64,000 bases of DNA from JBBWZH01 sp035544115 (GCA_963714145.1 OY970235.1:4216001-4280000); one strand, 5' to 3'; shown: positions 17,592-26,450, numbered from the stretch's first letter. Program-made: numbers and translations. Notes: generated by a model from the letters alone, not told the origin.

Positions 17592-18842
17592 TCAGCCCCC
17601 GAGGGTTCCGTCGAGGTCCGATTGGGCCTTCGCGAGCACCTGCTCGGTGGGTTGGCCCTGGATCACCTTCTGCAGCGCCTCCATCACGATGGTCGCCTGG
17701 TTGGAGAGGCCCGGGTTCAGCGTGATCGGATGGCTCGCCTTCTCCGCCAGGATCTTCCAGTAGATGTCGTACTTCGGGTCCTTCAGCGAGGTCGCCGCGC
17801 TCCGCCCGTTGAGGGTGGCCGGGATGAGGCCGGTCGCCTTGATGATGTTCGCCGGCTTGTAGAGGTCGGTCAGGAAGGTCTTGAGCAGGCTGTACTTTTC
17901 GCTCTTGACGTAGCTGGGCACGGCGAGCGTCCAGCCGCCGGTCGAGGAGTAGACCGAGGCGTCCATCGGCAACGACTGGCCGAGCTCGAAGTCGCCGGTG
18001 ATCTCCTTCTCCGACGGGATGTTCCAGAACCCGCCCATCACCATGCCCACCGAGCCCGCGCCGAGCTTCTCCCGGCAGTCATCGGTGGTCTGCGACACCG
18101 CGTTGGACTTGTCGCCGGTGGCGGCCAGCGCCTTGTACGTGTCGAAGGCCTTGACCACCGCGGGTGTGTCGATTGTGGACTTGGTCAGGCCCGGGTCGAA
18201 GAACTCACCGCCGGCCTGGTGCACGAACGGGCCGATGCCCTCGTAGAGCGCGAGCCAGTTCTGCCCGGCCGAGTAGCAGAAGCCCTGGTACTTGCTGCCC
18301 AGCGCGCGGACCTTCTGGGCCGCGGCGATCATCTCCGGCCAGGTGACCGTTTCGCCGAACGGCGCCACCCCCGCCTTCGCCAGCAGCTTCTTGTTCCACT
18401 GCAGCACCCGGCTGCCGGTGTCCAGCGGGAGGGCGACCTGGGTGCCCTTCCACTTGGTCTGGTCCACGAAGCCGGGGTAGAAGTTCGACACCGCGAGGTC
18501 ACCGTCGAGGCTGGTCACCTTCGTGATGTCGGCGAGGAAGCCCTTCGAGGCGAAGGTGCCGAGCGTCACCGAGTTCACCTGCACCAGGTCCGGCCCGCTC
18601 TTGGCACTGAAGGCCTGGTTGAGCGCCGCGTCGTAGTTGGCGAACGGGATGAGGCGGAGGTTCACCTTCGCGTCGGGGTGGCTGGCGTTGTAGCTGGTCA
18701 CGTAGGCCTTGAGGGTGTCGTTGTCGACCCCCCAGAAACTGATCTCGGTGGGGCTGCCACTCGAGCCCGAGCCCGACCCGCAGCCGGTCGTCGCGACCGC
18801 CAGCGCGACCGCACTGACCGCGCCCAGTAATAGCCTTCTCAC
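17592..18842 (-). CDS. Extracellular solute-binding lipoprotein (family 1)
   Basis: A 416-residue CUT1 binding protein from GTG 18842, with AGAAGGGG upstream. The signal peptide MRRLLLGAVSAVALAVATTG ends in a lipobox before Cys21, so it is anchored to the outer face of the membrane. The family 1 pattern includes EISFWGVDNDT, PDLVQVNSVTLGTF, GVAPFGETVTWPEM and the Trp/Tyr-rich carbohydrate site region NWLALYEG. It delivers a carbohydrate, probably a mannose-containing glycan given the neighbouring GH38 enzyme, to the two permeases. Confidence 0.92.
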   Translation of the reverse strand: MRRLLLGAVSAVALAVATTGCGSGSGSSGSPTEISFWGVDNDTLKAYVTSYNASHPDAKVNLRLIPFANYDAALNQAFSAKSGPDLVQVNSVTLGTFASKGFLADITKVTSLDGDLAVSNFYPGFVDQTKWKGTQVALPLDTGSRVLQWNKKLLAKAGVAPFGETVTWPEMIAAAQKVRALGSKYQGFCYSAGQNWLALYEGIGPFVHQAGGEFFDPGLTKSTIDTPAVVKAFDTYKALAATGDKSNAVSQTTDDCREKLGAGSVGMVMGGFWNIPSEKEITGDFELGQSLPMDASVYSSTGGWTLAVPSYVKSEKYSLLKTFLTDLYKPANIIKATGLIPATLNGRSAATSLKDPKYDIYWKILAEKASHPITLNPGLSNQATIVMEALQKVIQGQPTEQVLAKAQSDLDGTLGG

Positions 18843-18845
18843 GGC

Positions 18846-21551
18846 TCATCCCCTTCTCTTGCGCGCCACCACGGTCAGCAGGCCGTGGGCAGGAACGTGG
18901 ACGGTCGGGCCGTCGAGGGCGATTCCGGTTTCGCCGAACGGATCGGCCGTGAACAGCGTGATGTCGGCCGGAAGCGCCGACAGGTGCACCGCGGTGGCGC
19001 GGCCCTCGTGCTCCCAGTACCGGATGAGCACGGCGTCGGGACCGACCGGCTTGAGGCAGGTGAGCAGTACGTTGGCCGCGTCCGGCACCGCCCACGCCGG
19101 TGCCGAGCGCACACACCCGCCGTCCCCGCCACCCGGACTGTCCCCGCCACCCGGGCTGTGGCCACCCCCCGGGCTGTGGCCGCCGTCCGGGCCGTCGCCG
19201 GCCGGGCCGTCGCCATCGGGGCCGTCGCCGGGGTGTGCCCGCAGGGCGAGCTCCCGGCCCCAGCCGAGGTCGGTGGGGGTCACCGACCCGGTCGGGTCGA
19301 TGCGGAATCCGAACGTGTGGTCACCCTGCTGCTCGTACCAGTTGCCCCGGGAGTGGCAGCTTCGCTTGGTGGCAAGGAGGATCGCCTGCAGCACGGTGCC
19401 GCCGCGGCCCGGCACCACGTCGAGCCAGTCGTAGACGGCCACGCTGCCGCTGAGCGTCAGCGACCGCTGCCCGTCCGCGGCCTGCATCCAGGTCTGCACC
19501 TCACGCGGGCGCATGTCGCCGAAGTCCTCGATCTCGTCCACGCCGGCCGTGACCGAGCCGAACGGCACCTCGTACCGGACCGTCGTCTCCGCGTCGGCGC
19601 CCGCGAACGGGAAGCACAGCCGGAGTTCGCGCTCGTGCTCACCGGTCCAGCCGAGCACGTCCACGCGCAGGTCGAGGTACGGCAGGTCCCGGTAGAGCGT
19701 GTACGTGTTGCGCACCCGGGCGCCGGCCAGCGGCGCCTCGGTGACCACCCGGGTCACTGCGTCGGTGCGCAGCAGCAGCCTCGGGTCGTCGCCCCGGTTT
19801 CCGGTCGAGGCGACCCGGGTCACCCGCGGCTGGTAGGGCCGCGGCAGCCTGTGGTCCCAGCTGCCGTCCTGCTCGTGCATGCCCACGTCGATGCCCGGCG
19901 AGTCCACCGCGATGGTCTCCCCGAACAGGTACCCGTCGGTGCGCGCGACCGGGAGGTCCGGCTCGCCCGGCCGCACCTGGCTCAGCCGGTACAGCCCGCC
20001 GCGGGTGATCACGGCCGTGTAGTGGTCGTTGGTGTAGGTGATGTCGCCGTCGGTCTGGCGCAGCGCGGGGCCCGGGTCGGCCGCCGGCGTCGGTGTCAGC
20101 CGGAACACCGCGTACCCGAGCCCGGGTACCTCCGGGGCCACGAAGCCGACGGTGGCGTAGCCGCGGTGGCTGCCGGCCGGGGCGCCCTGGGCGAGCACGT
20201 GACCGATCGCGGTGACGCCGTCCGGCCCGGCCAGCGGGACCGTGTCGGCGAGCCGGCCGGCGCTCGCGACCTCCACCTCGACCCAGTCCGATCGCGTCCG
20301 CGGCAGCGGGTTGTAGACCACGATCTCGTCGGCGCCGAGCCCCAGCCAGCCGGCCAGGCCCGCGAGGTCCGCGTCGATCGCGCGCAGCCCGGCGTGCAAC
20401 GCCGCCTCGGCCTTGCCCCGGAACACCTCGTCGGTGCCGACGCCGTGCAGCCCGCCGAAGCCGTGGTCGATGTAGACGTGATCCTTCCAGGCCCGGTCCA
20501 GGTCGACGGTGTCGGTCCGTCCACTGTGGACATCGAGCAGCAGCGGGGCGGCCCGCAGCCGCTCGGCGGTGAGCAGCGCCGACTGCGCGCGGCGCAGCGC
20601 GTCCACCGTCTTGTGGTGCCCGGGGCCGTGGATGTAGAGCCAGGGGTTGGGCATCTCGCCGCGCACCACCGGCAGCCGGTCGAGCGCGCCGTCCTTGGCC
20701 AGCAGCGAGACGTAGGCGTCGGCGGTGCCGAACTCCAGTTGGGCATGCACCCCGAATTCGGCGGCGATCTCGGTGGCCCGCGCATTCCAGGTGTCCATAA
20801 AGGACGACAGCGCCACGCTGGGCACGGTGTAGTCGGCGGTGACGCAGACCAGCAGCGTGCGCGGCAGGTCGTGCGCGGCGAACACCGGCTCGAACCGGTC
20901 GACCAGCGCACGCAGCCGCTTCGCCGCGACCGCCACGTCGAAGTCACCGTCGCCGTCGACCGCCTCCTCCAGCGGCGAGGTGTGCAGCACCCGGGTGTTC
21001 AGGAACGGGTAGCCGTAGTGGCCCTGGAAGAGCGACAGCACGAGCAGGCGCGAGCCGTCGGCCGCCTCCCACCAGTAGATGCCGGGCTGGCACCGGGACA
21101 CGACCAGGTAGTCGATGCCGGCCGGGCCGTAGATCTGGGCCAGGTTGCGGGTGCGGCCCTGCACGTCGACGTTCCAGGCGCCGCGCGAGGCGATGCCGTA
21201 GCGGTCCGCGAGCGCCTTGCGACCGTGTTCCACCTGGCGCAGCAGGCCTTCTCCGCCGTAGAGCCCTTCGTAGGGCTGCACGTAGGTGCCGCCCCACTCC
21301 AGCCGGCCCGACTCCACCAGCGCCCGCAGGTAGCCGGCCCGCTGCGGGTTGCGGTCCAGGTACTCGTCGGCATAGAGCGAGGCCTCGACCGCGTACGCGT
21401 AGCCCGGGTCCCGGTCGAGCAGGTCGAGGACCGCGTCGATGATCCCGTGCTCGCGGTGCTCGGCGATCTCGCTCGGGGTGCCGGCCCAGCCGATGTCGTT
21501 GTGACTGGAGCCGACCACGAGGATCCGCCAGGGCTGCGGGTCGGTCTGCAC
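18846..21551 (-). CDS. GH38 alpha-mannosidase-like glycoside hydrolase
   Basis: A 901-residue cytosolic enzyme from GTG 21551, with GGAGGAG 5 nt upstream. The catalytic domain starts at once with VVGSSHNDIGW, the GH38 metal-binding His/Asp motif. AWNVDVQGRTR near residue 125 holds the likely nucleophile Asp. It continues with beta-sandwich domains (RVRNTYTLYRDLPYLDLRVD) as in mannosidases. A Gly/Pro/Asp-rich low-complexity insert (GDGPDGDGPAGDGP, then HSPGGG repeats) lies near residue 780-820 (about 19100-19230). Length fits GH38. First gene of a five-gene leftward operon with the ABC transporter. Substrate specificity is inferred only from family. Confidence 0.85.
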   Translation of the reverse strand: MQTDPQPWRILVVGSSHNDIGWAGTPSEIAEHREHGIIDAVLDLLDRDPGYAYAVEASLYADEYLDRNPQRAGYLRALVESGRLEWGGTYVQPYEGLYGGEGLLRQVEHGRKALADRYGIASRGAWNVDVQGRTRNLAQIYGPAGIDYLVVSRCQPGIYWWEAADGSRLLVLSLFQGHYGYPFLNTRVLHTSPLEEAVDGDGDFDVAVAAKRLRALVDRFEPVFAAHDLPRTLLVCVTADYTVPSVALSSFMDTWNARATEIAAEFGVHAQLEFGTADAYVSLLAKDGALDRLPVVRGEMPNPWLYIHGPGHHKTVDALRRAQSALLTAERLRAAPLLLDVHSGRTDTVDLDRAWKDHVYIDHGFGGLHGVGTDEVFRGKAEAALHAGLRAIDADLAGLAGWLGLGADEIVVYNPLPRTRSDWVEVEVASAGRLADTVPLAGPDGVTAIGHVLAQGAPAGSHRGYATVGFVAPEVPGLGYAVFRLTPTPAADPGPALRQTDGDITYTNDHYTAVITRGGLYRLSQVRPGEPDLPVARTDGYLFGETIAVDSPGIDVGMHEQDGSWDHRLPRPYQPRVTRVASTGNRGDDPRLLLRTDAVTRVVTEAPLAGARVRNTYTLYRDLPYLDLRVDVLGWTGEHERELRLCFPFAGADAETTVRYEVPFGSVTAGVDEIEDFGDMRPREVQTWMQAADGQRSLTLSGSVAVYDWLDVVPGRGGTVLQAILLATKRSCHSRGNWYEQQGDHTFGFRIDPTGSVTPTDLGWGRELALRAHPGDGPDGDGPAGDGPDGGHSPGGGHSPGGGDSPGGGDGGCVRSAPAWAVPDAANVLLTCLKPVGPDAVLIRYWEHEGRATAVHLSALPADITLFTADPFGETGIALDGPTVHVPAHGLLTVVARKRRG

Positions 21552-21584
21552 GGTGGCTCCTCCCGGTTACCTGTTGCTACACAT

Positions 21585-21628
21585 TATCGATAGGCGATAG
21601 ATTCTCAGCGGGATGACGGGGTTGTCAA
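21585..21628 (-). promoter_or_regulatory. Promoter and candidate GntR operator of the leftward operon
   Basis: On the minus strand TTGACA (21628-21623) and GAGAAT (21606-21601) form a -35/-10 pair with a 16-bp spacer. Immediately downstream, where transcription should start, lies the dyad TATCG-ATAGG-CGATA (21585-21599). The region separates the GH38 gene from the gntR gene, so one site could repress both. Confidence 0.6.
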
Positions 21629-21668
21629 TCATGGTTTCCAGGGCGTTGCCGGGACGGAGGTCCTTGAG

Positions 21669-22652
21669 GTGGCTGAATCGGCGGGCGGACTCGACCGTGC
21701 CCTGCTGTCCGACCAGGCGTACGTCCTGCTGCGCGACCAACTGCTGGCGGCCGAGCACGAGCCCGGCACCCGGCTCGTCGAGTCCGAGATCGCGCGCCGG
21801 CTGGCGGTCAGCCAGGCGCCGGTGCGCGAAGCGCTGCGCCGGCTGGCCCACGAAGGCCTTGTGCTCCAGCTCCCGCACCGGGGCAGTTTCGTTGCGCGTC
21901 TTTCGGCCGAGGAGGCCCGCAAGGCCTATGCGGTAAGGGCAGCCCTTGAGGTGGTGGCGGTGGACGGCGTGGTGGAGAGCGACGACCCCGAGCTGATCCC
22001 GAACCTGGTCACCGCGCTGGAGGAGGATCTGGCGACCATGGTGGCCGCGGCCGACCGCGACGACATCGCGGCGTTCGTCGCCGCCGACGCCGAGTTCCAC
22101 CGCACCGTATGGGAAACCAGCGGCAACGAGCTGCTCGGCCGGATCTGGCCGATGGTCGAGGTGGCCATGCGCAACCTGACCATCGTCTCCAACCGGCTCT
22201 ACTACGACCGCCTCTCCGATGTGGCCGCCACCCACCGGCCGCTGGTGGAAGCGCTGCGCCGGCGCGACCCGGCGACCGCACAGCTGTTCCAGGAGCACTG
22301 CCTCAACGTGTGGAGCCACGCCGAGGCCCCGGCCCCGGCCGCCGGCAGGCAGCGCAAGCCCCGCACGCCGAGCAAGCCAGGTGAGCCGAGCAAGGCAAGC
22401 AAGCCAAGTGAGCCAAGCAAGCCGAGTGAGCCGAGCAAGGCGAGCAAGCCGAACAAGCCGAGTGAGCTGAGCAGGCCAAGTGAGTCGAGCAGGCCAAGTG
22501 AGCCGAGTAGGCCAAGTGAGCCGAGTAGGCCAAGTGAGCCGAGTAGACCACGTGAATCGAGCACGCGGGGCAAGCCGAGCACGCGGGGCAAGCTGAGTGA
22601 GCCGGGCAAGGCGAGTAAGGCGAGTGCGCCGAGCACGCGGGGCAAGGGCTGA
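21669..22652 (+). CDS. GntR/FadR-family transcription regulator with repetitive C-terminal tail
   Basis: A 327-residue regulator from GTG 21669, with GGAGG upstream. Residues about 12-80 form the winged helix (LVESEIARRLAVSQAPVREAL, then GLVLQLPHRGSFVARL). Residues 85-225 are the all-helical FCD effector domain with a metal-type pattern (FVAADAEFHRTVW). From about residue 235 to the end the protein is an almost pure Ser/Pro/Lys/Glu/Arg repeat tail, absent from normal members, which are about 220-240 residues. The regulator divides two catabolic operons and probably responds to a sugar acid. Confidence 0.9.
   Translation: MAESAGGLDRALLSDQAYVLLRDQLLAAEHEPGTRLVESEIARRLAVSQAPVREALRRLAHEGLVLQLPHRGSFVARLSAEEARKAYAVRAALEVVAVDGVVESDDPELIPNLVTALEEDLATMVAAADRDDIAAFVAADAEFHRTVWETSGNELLGRIWPMVEVAMRNLTIVSNRLYYDRLSDVAATHRPLVEALRRRDPATAQLFQEHCLNVWSHAEAPAPAAGRQRKPRTPSKPGEPSKASKPSEPSKPSEPSKASKPNKPSELSRPSESSRPSEPSRPSEPSRPSEPSRPRESSTRGKPSTRGKLSEPGKASKASAPSTRGKG
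22372..22649. repeat. Coding minisatellite in the gntR tail
   Basis: Short repeats based on AGCAAG, CCGAGT and CCAAGT, resolving into an 18-bp unit (GAGCCGAGTAGGCCAAGT) at 22500-22555. They encode SKPSEP and SRPSEP hexapeptides and later STRGK blocks. The frame is kept throughout. Confidence 0.9.
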
Positions 22653-23419
22653 TGCTGGGCTCGGTCGTGGTCACCGGCGCGGTCGGCGGCATCGGCGCCG
22701 CGGTGGTCACGGCGCTGCACGATGCCGGGTACGCCGTGGTGGGCATCGACCTGGCCGACGCCGGCTGGCCCGAGGCGGCCACCCGGGTGGTCGGGGATGT
22801 CGCCGATCCGGCCGTGCACGACGCCGCCGCGGCGGCGGCCGTCGCGCTGGCGCCGCTGGTCGGCTGGGTCAACACCGCCGGCATCGCGACCGGCGCCGGC
22901 CCGGTCACCGACGTCAGCATCGACGGCTACCGCAGGCTCATGGACGTCAACTTCAGCGGCACCCTGTGGGGCGTGGCCGCCGCCGTGCGGGCCATGCGCG
23001 GCCCGAGCGGCGCGGGCCCGGGCGGCCCGGGCGGCAGCATCGTGTCGATCAGCTCCACCCAGGCGCAGGTGGGATTCCCCGGCTACCCGCTCTATGCCGC
23101 GTCGAAGGGCGCCATCGAGGCGCTCACCCGGCAGGTCGCCGCCGAGTACGCGGCCGAGGGCATCCGCTGCAACGCCATCGCTCCCGGCGTCATCGCCACC
23201 GCCCTCAACGACCGGATCCTCGCCGAGGCCGAGGATCCGGAGTCGCTACGGGCCAGCTGGGACGCGCTGTGCCCGATCGGGCGCTGGGGTACGGCAGCTG
23301 ACGTGGCCCAGCTCGCGCTCTACCTCATCGGCCCCGGCGCCGGCTTCCTCACCGGACAGGTGCTCACCATCGACGGCGGGCAGACCATCGTCCCCCCAGG
23401 ACCGCGTACCAATGGCTGA
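22652..23419 (+). CDS. SDR-family NAD(P)-dependent oxidoreductase
   Basis: A 255-residue classical short-chain dehydrogenase whose ATG overlaps the gntR stop by one base (TGATG). The cofactor motif VTGAVGGIGAAV sits at the N-terminus, followed by NTAGI, catalytic Ser in SIVSISST and YAASK (Tyr-x-x-x-Lys). PGVIATALN and GQVLTIDGGQ close the fold. Asp in GIDLAD after beta-2 suggests NAD preference. In context it would oxidise an aldose or sugar acid before the SMP-30 lactonase. Its last codons lie in the first unit of a 48-bp tandem repeat. Confidence 0.92.
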   Translation: MLGSVVVTGAVGGIGAAVVTALHDAGYAVVGIDLADAGWPEAATRVVGDVADPAVHDAAAAAAVALAPLVGWVNTAGIATGAGPVTDVSIDGYRRLMDVNFSGTLWGVAAAVRAMRGPSGAGPGGPGGSIVSISSTQAQVGFPGYPLYAASKGAIEALTRQVAAEYAAEGIRCNAIAPGVIATALNDRILAEAEDPESLRASWDALCPIGRWGTAADVAQLALYLIGPGAGFLTGQVLTIDGGQTIVPPGPRTNG

Positions 23420-23524
23420 CACAGTGGACAGACCACCATCCCCCCAGCACCGCGCAGCAATGGCTGACACAGCGGACAGACCACCATCCCCCCAGCACCG
23501 CGCAGCAATGCCTAATTCAGACCG
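23381..23524. repeat. 48-bp tandem repeat across a gene junction
   Basis: Three units starting at 23381, 23429 and 23477, each beginning CAGACCA and containing CCCCCCAG and AATGGCTGAC or a variant. The first unit is the 3' end of the SDR gene with its stop at 23417. Each unit offers an ATG in the frame of the downstream mutarotase gene (23412, 23460, 23508). Confidence 0.9.
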
Positions 23525-24476
23525 CGACCTGCTGCTGCGCTCCGAGCGCCTGGAGGTGGCGCTCTCGCCCGAGTTCGGCGGTGGCCTGACCGGCATCCGC
23601 GACCGCTCGTCCGGCGGGCAGGTGCTGTGGCGCACGCCGTGGGCCGACGAGACGCCGGTGCCGCCGCGGGACCACCCGCTGGACGTGGACACCTGGGTGC
23701 GGCACTCCCGCGGCGGCTGGCAGGTGCTGCTGCCCAACGGCGGCGACGACTGCGACTGGCACGGCGTCCGGCACGGATTCCACGGCGAGGCCACGGTCAT
23801 CGCGTGGCGGGTGCTGCGGCAGTCCGGGGCGTCGGTCACGCTGGCCGCGGTGCTGAGCGCCACCCCCATCGACGTCGAACGGACCGTCACCGCGACCGGG
23901 GCCGACGTCGTGGTGACCGAGCGGCTGAGCAACCGGTCGGCACAACCGGTCGATCTCATGTGGACACACCATCCCGGCTTCGGCGGCGACCTGCTGGCCG
24001 GGCCGGTTCGCCTGGATACCAACGCCGGCGCGTTCCAGCTCGACGACCGCGCTCCGGTCGTCGGGCTGCCCGCCACCGCGGGCGACGCCGGCCGGTGGCC
24101 CCGGGTCGGCACCGTCGATCTGCGCCATCCCCGCGACGGCAGTGCGCTGCTGGGCTACCTCTCCGACTTCGACGGCGACCCGTGGGTGCGGCTCGCCCGC
24201 GCCGACGGCTCGCTCGGCGTCCGGCTCGGCTGGGATGCCGCGACGTTCCCGCGATGCTGGCTGTGGCAGGAGCTTGGCGGTACCACCGGAAGCCCCTGGC
24301 ACGGTGCGGTCCGCGTGATCGGGGTCGAGCCCGCCACCTCCTGGCCCGGGCAGGGCCTGGCCCGGGCAGCTGGCACCACCTTCCGCCTCGCCGGCCACGG
24401 CACGACCACAACGTCCGTGACACTGACCGTGCTCACGGCCGACGACACCGCCTCAGCACCTGGAGAGTCAGCATGA
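23412..24476 (+). CDS. Aldose 1-epimerase (mutarotase)-like protein
   Basis: A galactose mutarotase-fold protein of up to 354 residues. Three in-frame ATGs (23412, 23460, 23508) occur in consecutive copies of a 48-bp repeat. The first overlaps the SDR stop (ATGGCTGA), and the third gives the natural N-terminus PNSDRDLLLRSERLEVALSP. The body shows SPEFGGGLTGIRDRSSG, WTHHPGFGGDLL (catalytic His region) and GVRLGWDAATFPRCWLWQE, close to the DUF4432/mutarotase pattern. It would interconvert anomers of the sugar oxidised by the adjacent SDR. No Shine-Dalgarno precedes any of the three starts. Confidence 0.78.
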   Translation: MADTVDRPPSPQHRAAMADTADRPPSPQHRAAMPNSDRDLLLRSERLEVALSPEFGGGLTGIRDRSSGGQVLWRTPWADETPVPPRDHPLDVDTWVRHSRGGWQVLLPNGGDDCDWHGVRHGFHGEATVIAWRVLRQSGASVTLAAVLSATPIDVERTVTATGADVVVTERLSNRSAQPVDLMWTHHPGFGGDLLAGPVRLDTNAGAFQLDDRAPVVGLPATAGDAGRWPRVGTVDLRHPRDGSALLGYLSDFDGDPWVRLARADGSLGVRLGWDAATFPRCWLWQELGGTTGSPWHGAVRVIGVEPATSWPGQGLARAAGTTFRLAGHGTTTTSVTLTVLTADDTASAPGESA

Positions 24477-24533
24477 CTGGGCCCCCGCCGCCGGCCTCGT
24501 ACGCTCCGCGATGCTCACTTGGGAGAGCGCCGC

Positions 24534-25205
24534 ATGAGTGACGGATCCGCGCCCGAGCCGATCTGGATGGGCCCCGCGCGGGCCCGGCTCCGGAGCGCGC
24601 TCGTCTCCGACTCGCTCGACGCGCTCGGCTACCGGCGCCAATGCCTCTCCGCCGGGATCGTGCCGATCACGAGCAGCACGGTGCTGGTGGGCGCGGCGCT
24701 GCCGGTGCAGATCGAGGTCGTGCACGAGGTACCGGCGGTGCCCTACCGGGGCCTGCTGGCGGCGCTCGACGCGATCGGCCCCGAGCAGGTCTTCGTCGCC
24801 TCTGTGGGCGGTGGCTCCGACGTGGCGATCTGGGGCGAGCTGGTGACGACGGTCTGCCGGGCGCGCGGGGCCGCCGGGGCCGTCTGCGACGGGTACGCCC
24901 GGGACAGCGTGAAGATCCGCGAGACCGGCTTCCCGGTGTTCTGCCGGGGCACCGTGCCCACCGACAGCAACGGGCGCTCGGAGGTCCGCGCGCACAACGT
25001 GCCGGTGGTCATCGACGGGGTCCGAATCGAGCCGGGTGACCTCGTGGTCGCCGACGACGACGGGGTCGCCATCGTGCCGGCGGCCGTCATCGACACGGTG
25101 GTCGGCATGGCACAGGAGAAGGACGCGCACGAGTCGCGGTTCCGGGCCGCGGTGGTCGAGGGCATGACGGCCACCGAGGCGTTCGCGAAGTTCGGCGTGC
25201 TGTGA
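24534..25205 (+). CDS. RraA / 4-hydroxy-4-methyl-2-oxoglutarate aldolase family protein
   Basis: A 223-residue protein from ATG 24534, with GGGAGAG 8 nt upstream. RraA-fold signatures are SDSLDALGYR near the N-terminus, VGGGSDVAIWGELVTT and GAVCDGYARDSVKIRETGFPVFCRG, in which the Gly-rich loop and Arg/Asp residues bind the metal-pyruvate enolate in HMG/CHA aldolases. The C-terminus has NVPVVIDGVRIEPGDLVVADDDGV. Such enzymes cleave 4-hydroxy-2-oxo acids to pyruvate or decarboxylate oxaloacetate. It sits upstream of the CoA-transferase with a 1-nt overlap. Confidence 0.87.
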   Translation: MSDGSAPEPIWMGPARARLRSALVSDSLDALGYRRQCLSAGIVPITSSTVLVGAALPVQIEVVHEVPAVPYRGLLAALDAIGPEQVFVASVGGGSDVAIWGELVTTVCRARGAAGAVCDGYARDSVKIRETGFPVFCRGTVPTDSNGRSEVRAHNVPVVIDGVRIEPGDLVVADDDGVAIVPAAVIDTVVGMAQEKDAHESRFRAAVVEGMTATEAFAKFGVL

Positions 25206-26383
25206 TGGGTGGCCCGCTCGACGGCATCGTGGTCGCCGACTTCACCCAGCTCGTGCAGGGCCCGTACGCGGCGCAGGTGCTGGCCGACCTCGGCGCCGAG
25301 GTGATCAAGATCGAGCCGCCGGGCGGTGACTGGCTGCGCCACTTCGCGCTGGGCAACGCCTACCCCGGCGGGGAGAGCATCTCGTTCCTGGCCTTCAACC
25401 GGAACAAGGCGAGCGTGGTGCTCGACCTCAAACAGCCCGACCAGGTGACGGCCGCTCGACGTATCGTGGCCCGCGCCGACGTCGTGCTGGAGAACTTCCG
25501 GCCCGGTGTGATGGAGCGGCTCGGCCTCGGCTACGAAACCCTGCGGGAACTCAACCCGGGCCTGATCTACTGCGCCAGTACGGGCTACGGCACCGACGGG
25601 CCCTACCGGGACCGACCTGGCCAGGATCTGCTGGTTCAGTCGCTCACCGGCCTGCCCACCCTCAACGGTCGGGACGGCGACCCGCCGATCCCGGTCGCCA
25701 TCGGCGTCGCGGACATGACCGCCGGCCTGCACATGGTCTACGGAACGCTGGCCGCCCTGGTCGAACGCGCGCGCACCGGCGCCGGCCAGCGGGTCGATGT
25801 GAACCTGCTGAGCTCGCTGCTCGCCCTGCAGTCCCAGGAACTCACCGCGCACCTCAACACCGCCGACCGACCGCGGCGCAACCCGGTGATGGCCGGCACG
25901 CCGTTCACCGGCGCGCCGTACGGCATCTACCCCACCCGTGACGGGCACCTCGCGATCGCCATGAACGCGGTGAGCCGGCTGATGGCGGCGCTCGAACTCG
26001 ACGGGTGGGCCGACGTCGACGCCCAGAACATCACCGAACCCGACGCCGACGCCGCGATCCGGGCCGCCATCACCGACCGGCTGGCCGGGAAGTCCACAGT
26101 GGAGTGGCTGGATGTGCTGCTGGCCAAGGACATCTGGTGCGCCCCGCTGCAGGACTACGACGCCGTCGCGGCGGACCCGCAGGTGCGCCACAACGGGACG
26201 ATCGTCGAGATCGAACACCCCACGGCCGGCCCGGTTCGGGTCATCGGGCCGGCGGTCCGGTTCAGCGGGAACCACGCCGACGCCGAACACTCGCCGCCGC
26301 CGCGGCTGGGCGAGCACACCCGCGACGTGCTGACCCGCCTGGCCGGTTACAACGCCGACGAGGCAGAACGGCTCTCGCCGTGA
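25205..26383 (+). CDS. Class III (CaiB/BaiF-family) CoA-transferase
   Basis: A 392-residue protein starting at ATG 25205 (or GTG 25202), overlapping the previous stop. Family III signatures are VVADFTQLVQGPYAAQVLADLG, EVIKIEPPGGD, NRNKASVVLDLK, VLENFRPGVMERLGLGYE and CASTGYGTDGPY. The catalytic Asp is in VAIGVADMTAGLH (about residue 170). It transfers CoA between carboxylic acids, so it could activate an acid produced by the pathway for the enoyl-CoA hydratase of the divergent operon. Length is typical. Confidence 0.93.
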   Translation: MGGPLDGIVVADFTQLVQGPYAAQVLADLGAEVIKIEPPGGDWLRHFALGNAYPGGESISFLAFNRNKASVVLDLKQPDQVTAARRIVARADVVLENFRPGVMERLGLGYETLRELNPGLIYCASTGYGTDGPYRDRPGQDLLVQSLTGLPTLNGRDGDPPIPVAIGVADMTAGLHMVYGTLAALVERARTGAGQRVDVNLLSSLLALQSQELTAHLNTADRPRRNPVMAGTPFTGAPYGIYPTRDGHLAIAMNAVSRLMAALELDGWADVDAQNITEPDADAAIRAAITDRLAGKSTVEWLDVLLAKDIWCAPLQDYDAVAADPQVRHNGTIVEIEHPTAGPVRVIGPAVRFSGNHADAEHSPPPRLGEHTRDVLTRLAGYNADEAERLSP

Positions 26384-26450
26384 CTGTGCCCCCGGCCACC
26401 CGGTCGCTCCCGCTGACAGCAGCTGCGATGCTCACTTCGGGCGCCGCCTG

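Noticed and set aside
15817..18842. Complete ABC importer in this operon
   Set aside because: No ATPase gene is present in the window; a shared MsiK-type ATPase must be assumed.
24473..24541. Leader peptide controlling the RraA gene
   Set aside because: No Shine-Dalgarno, no run of regulatory codons and no attenuator hairpin; kept only as part of the duplicated linker observation.
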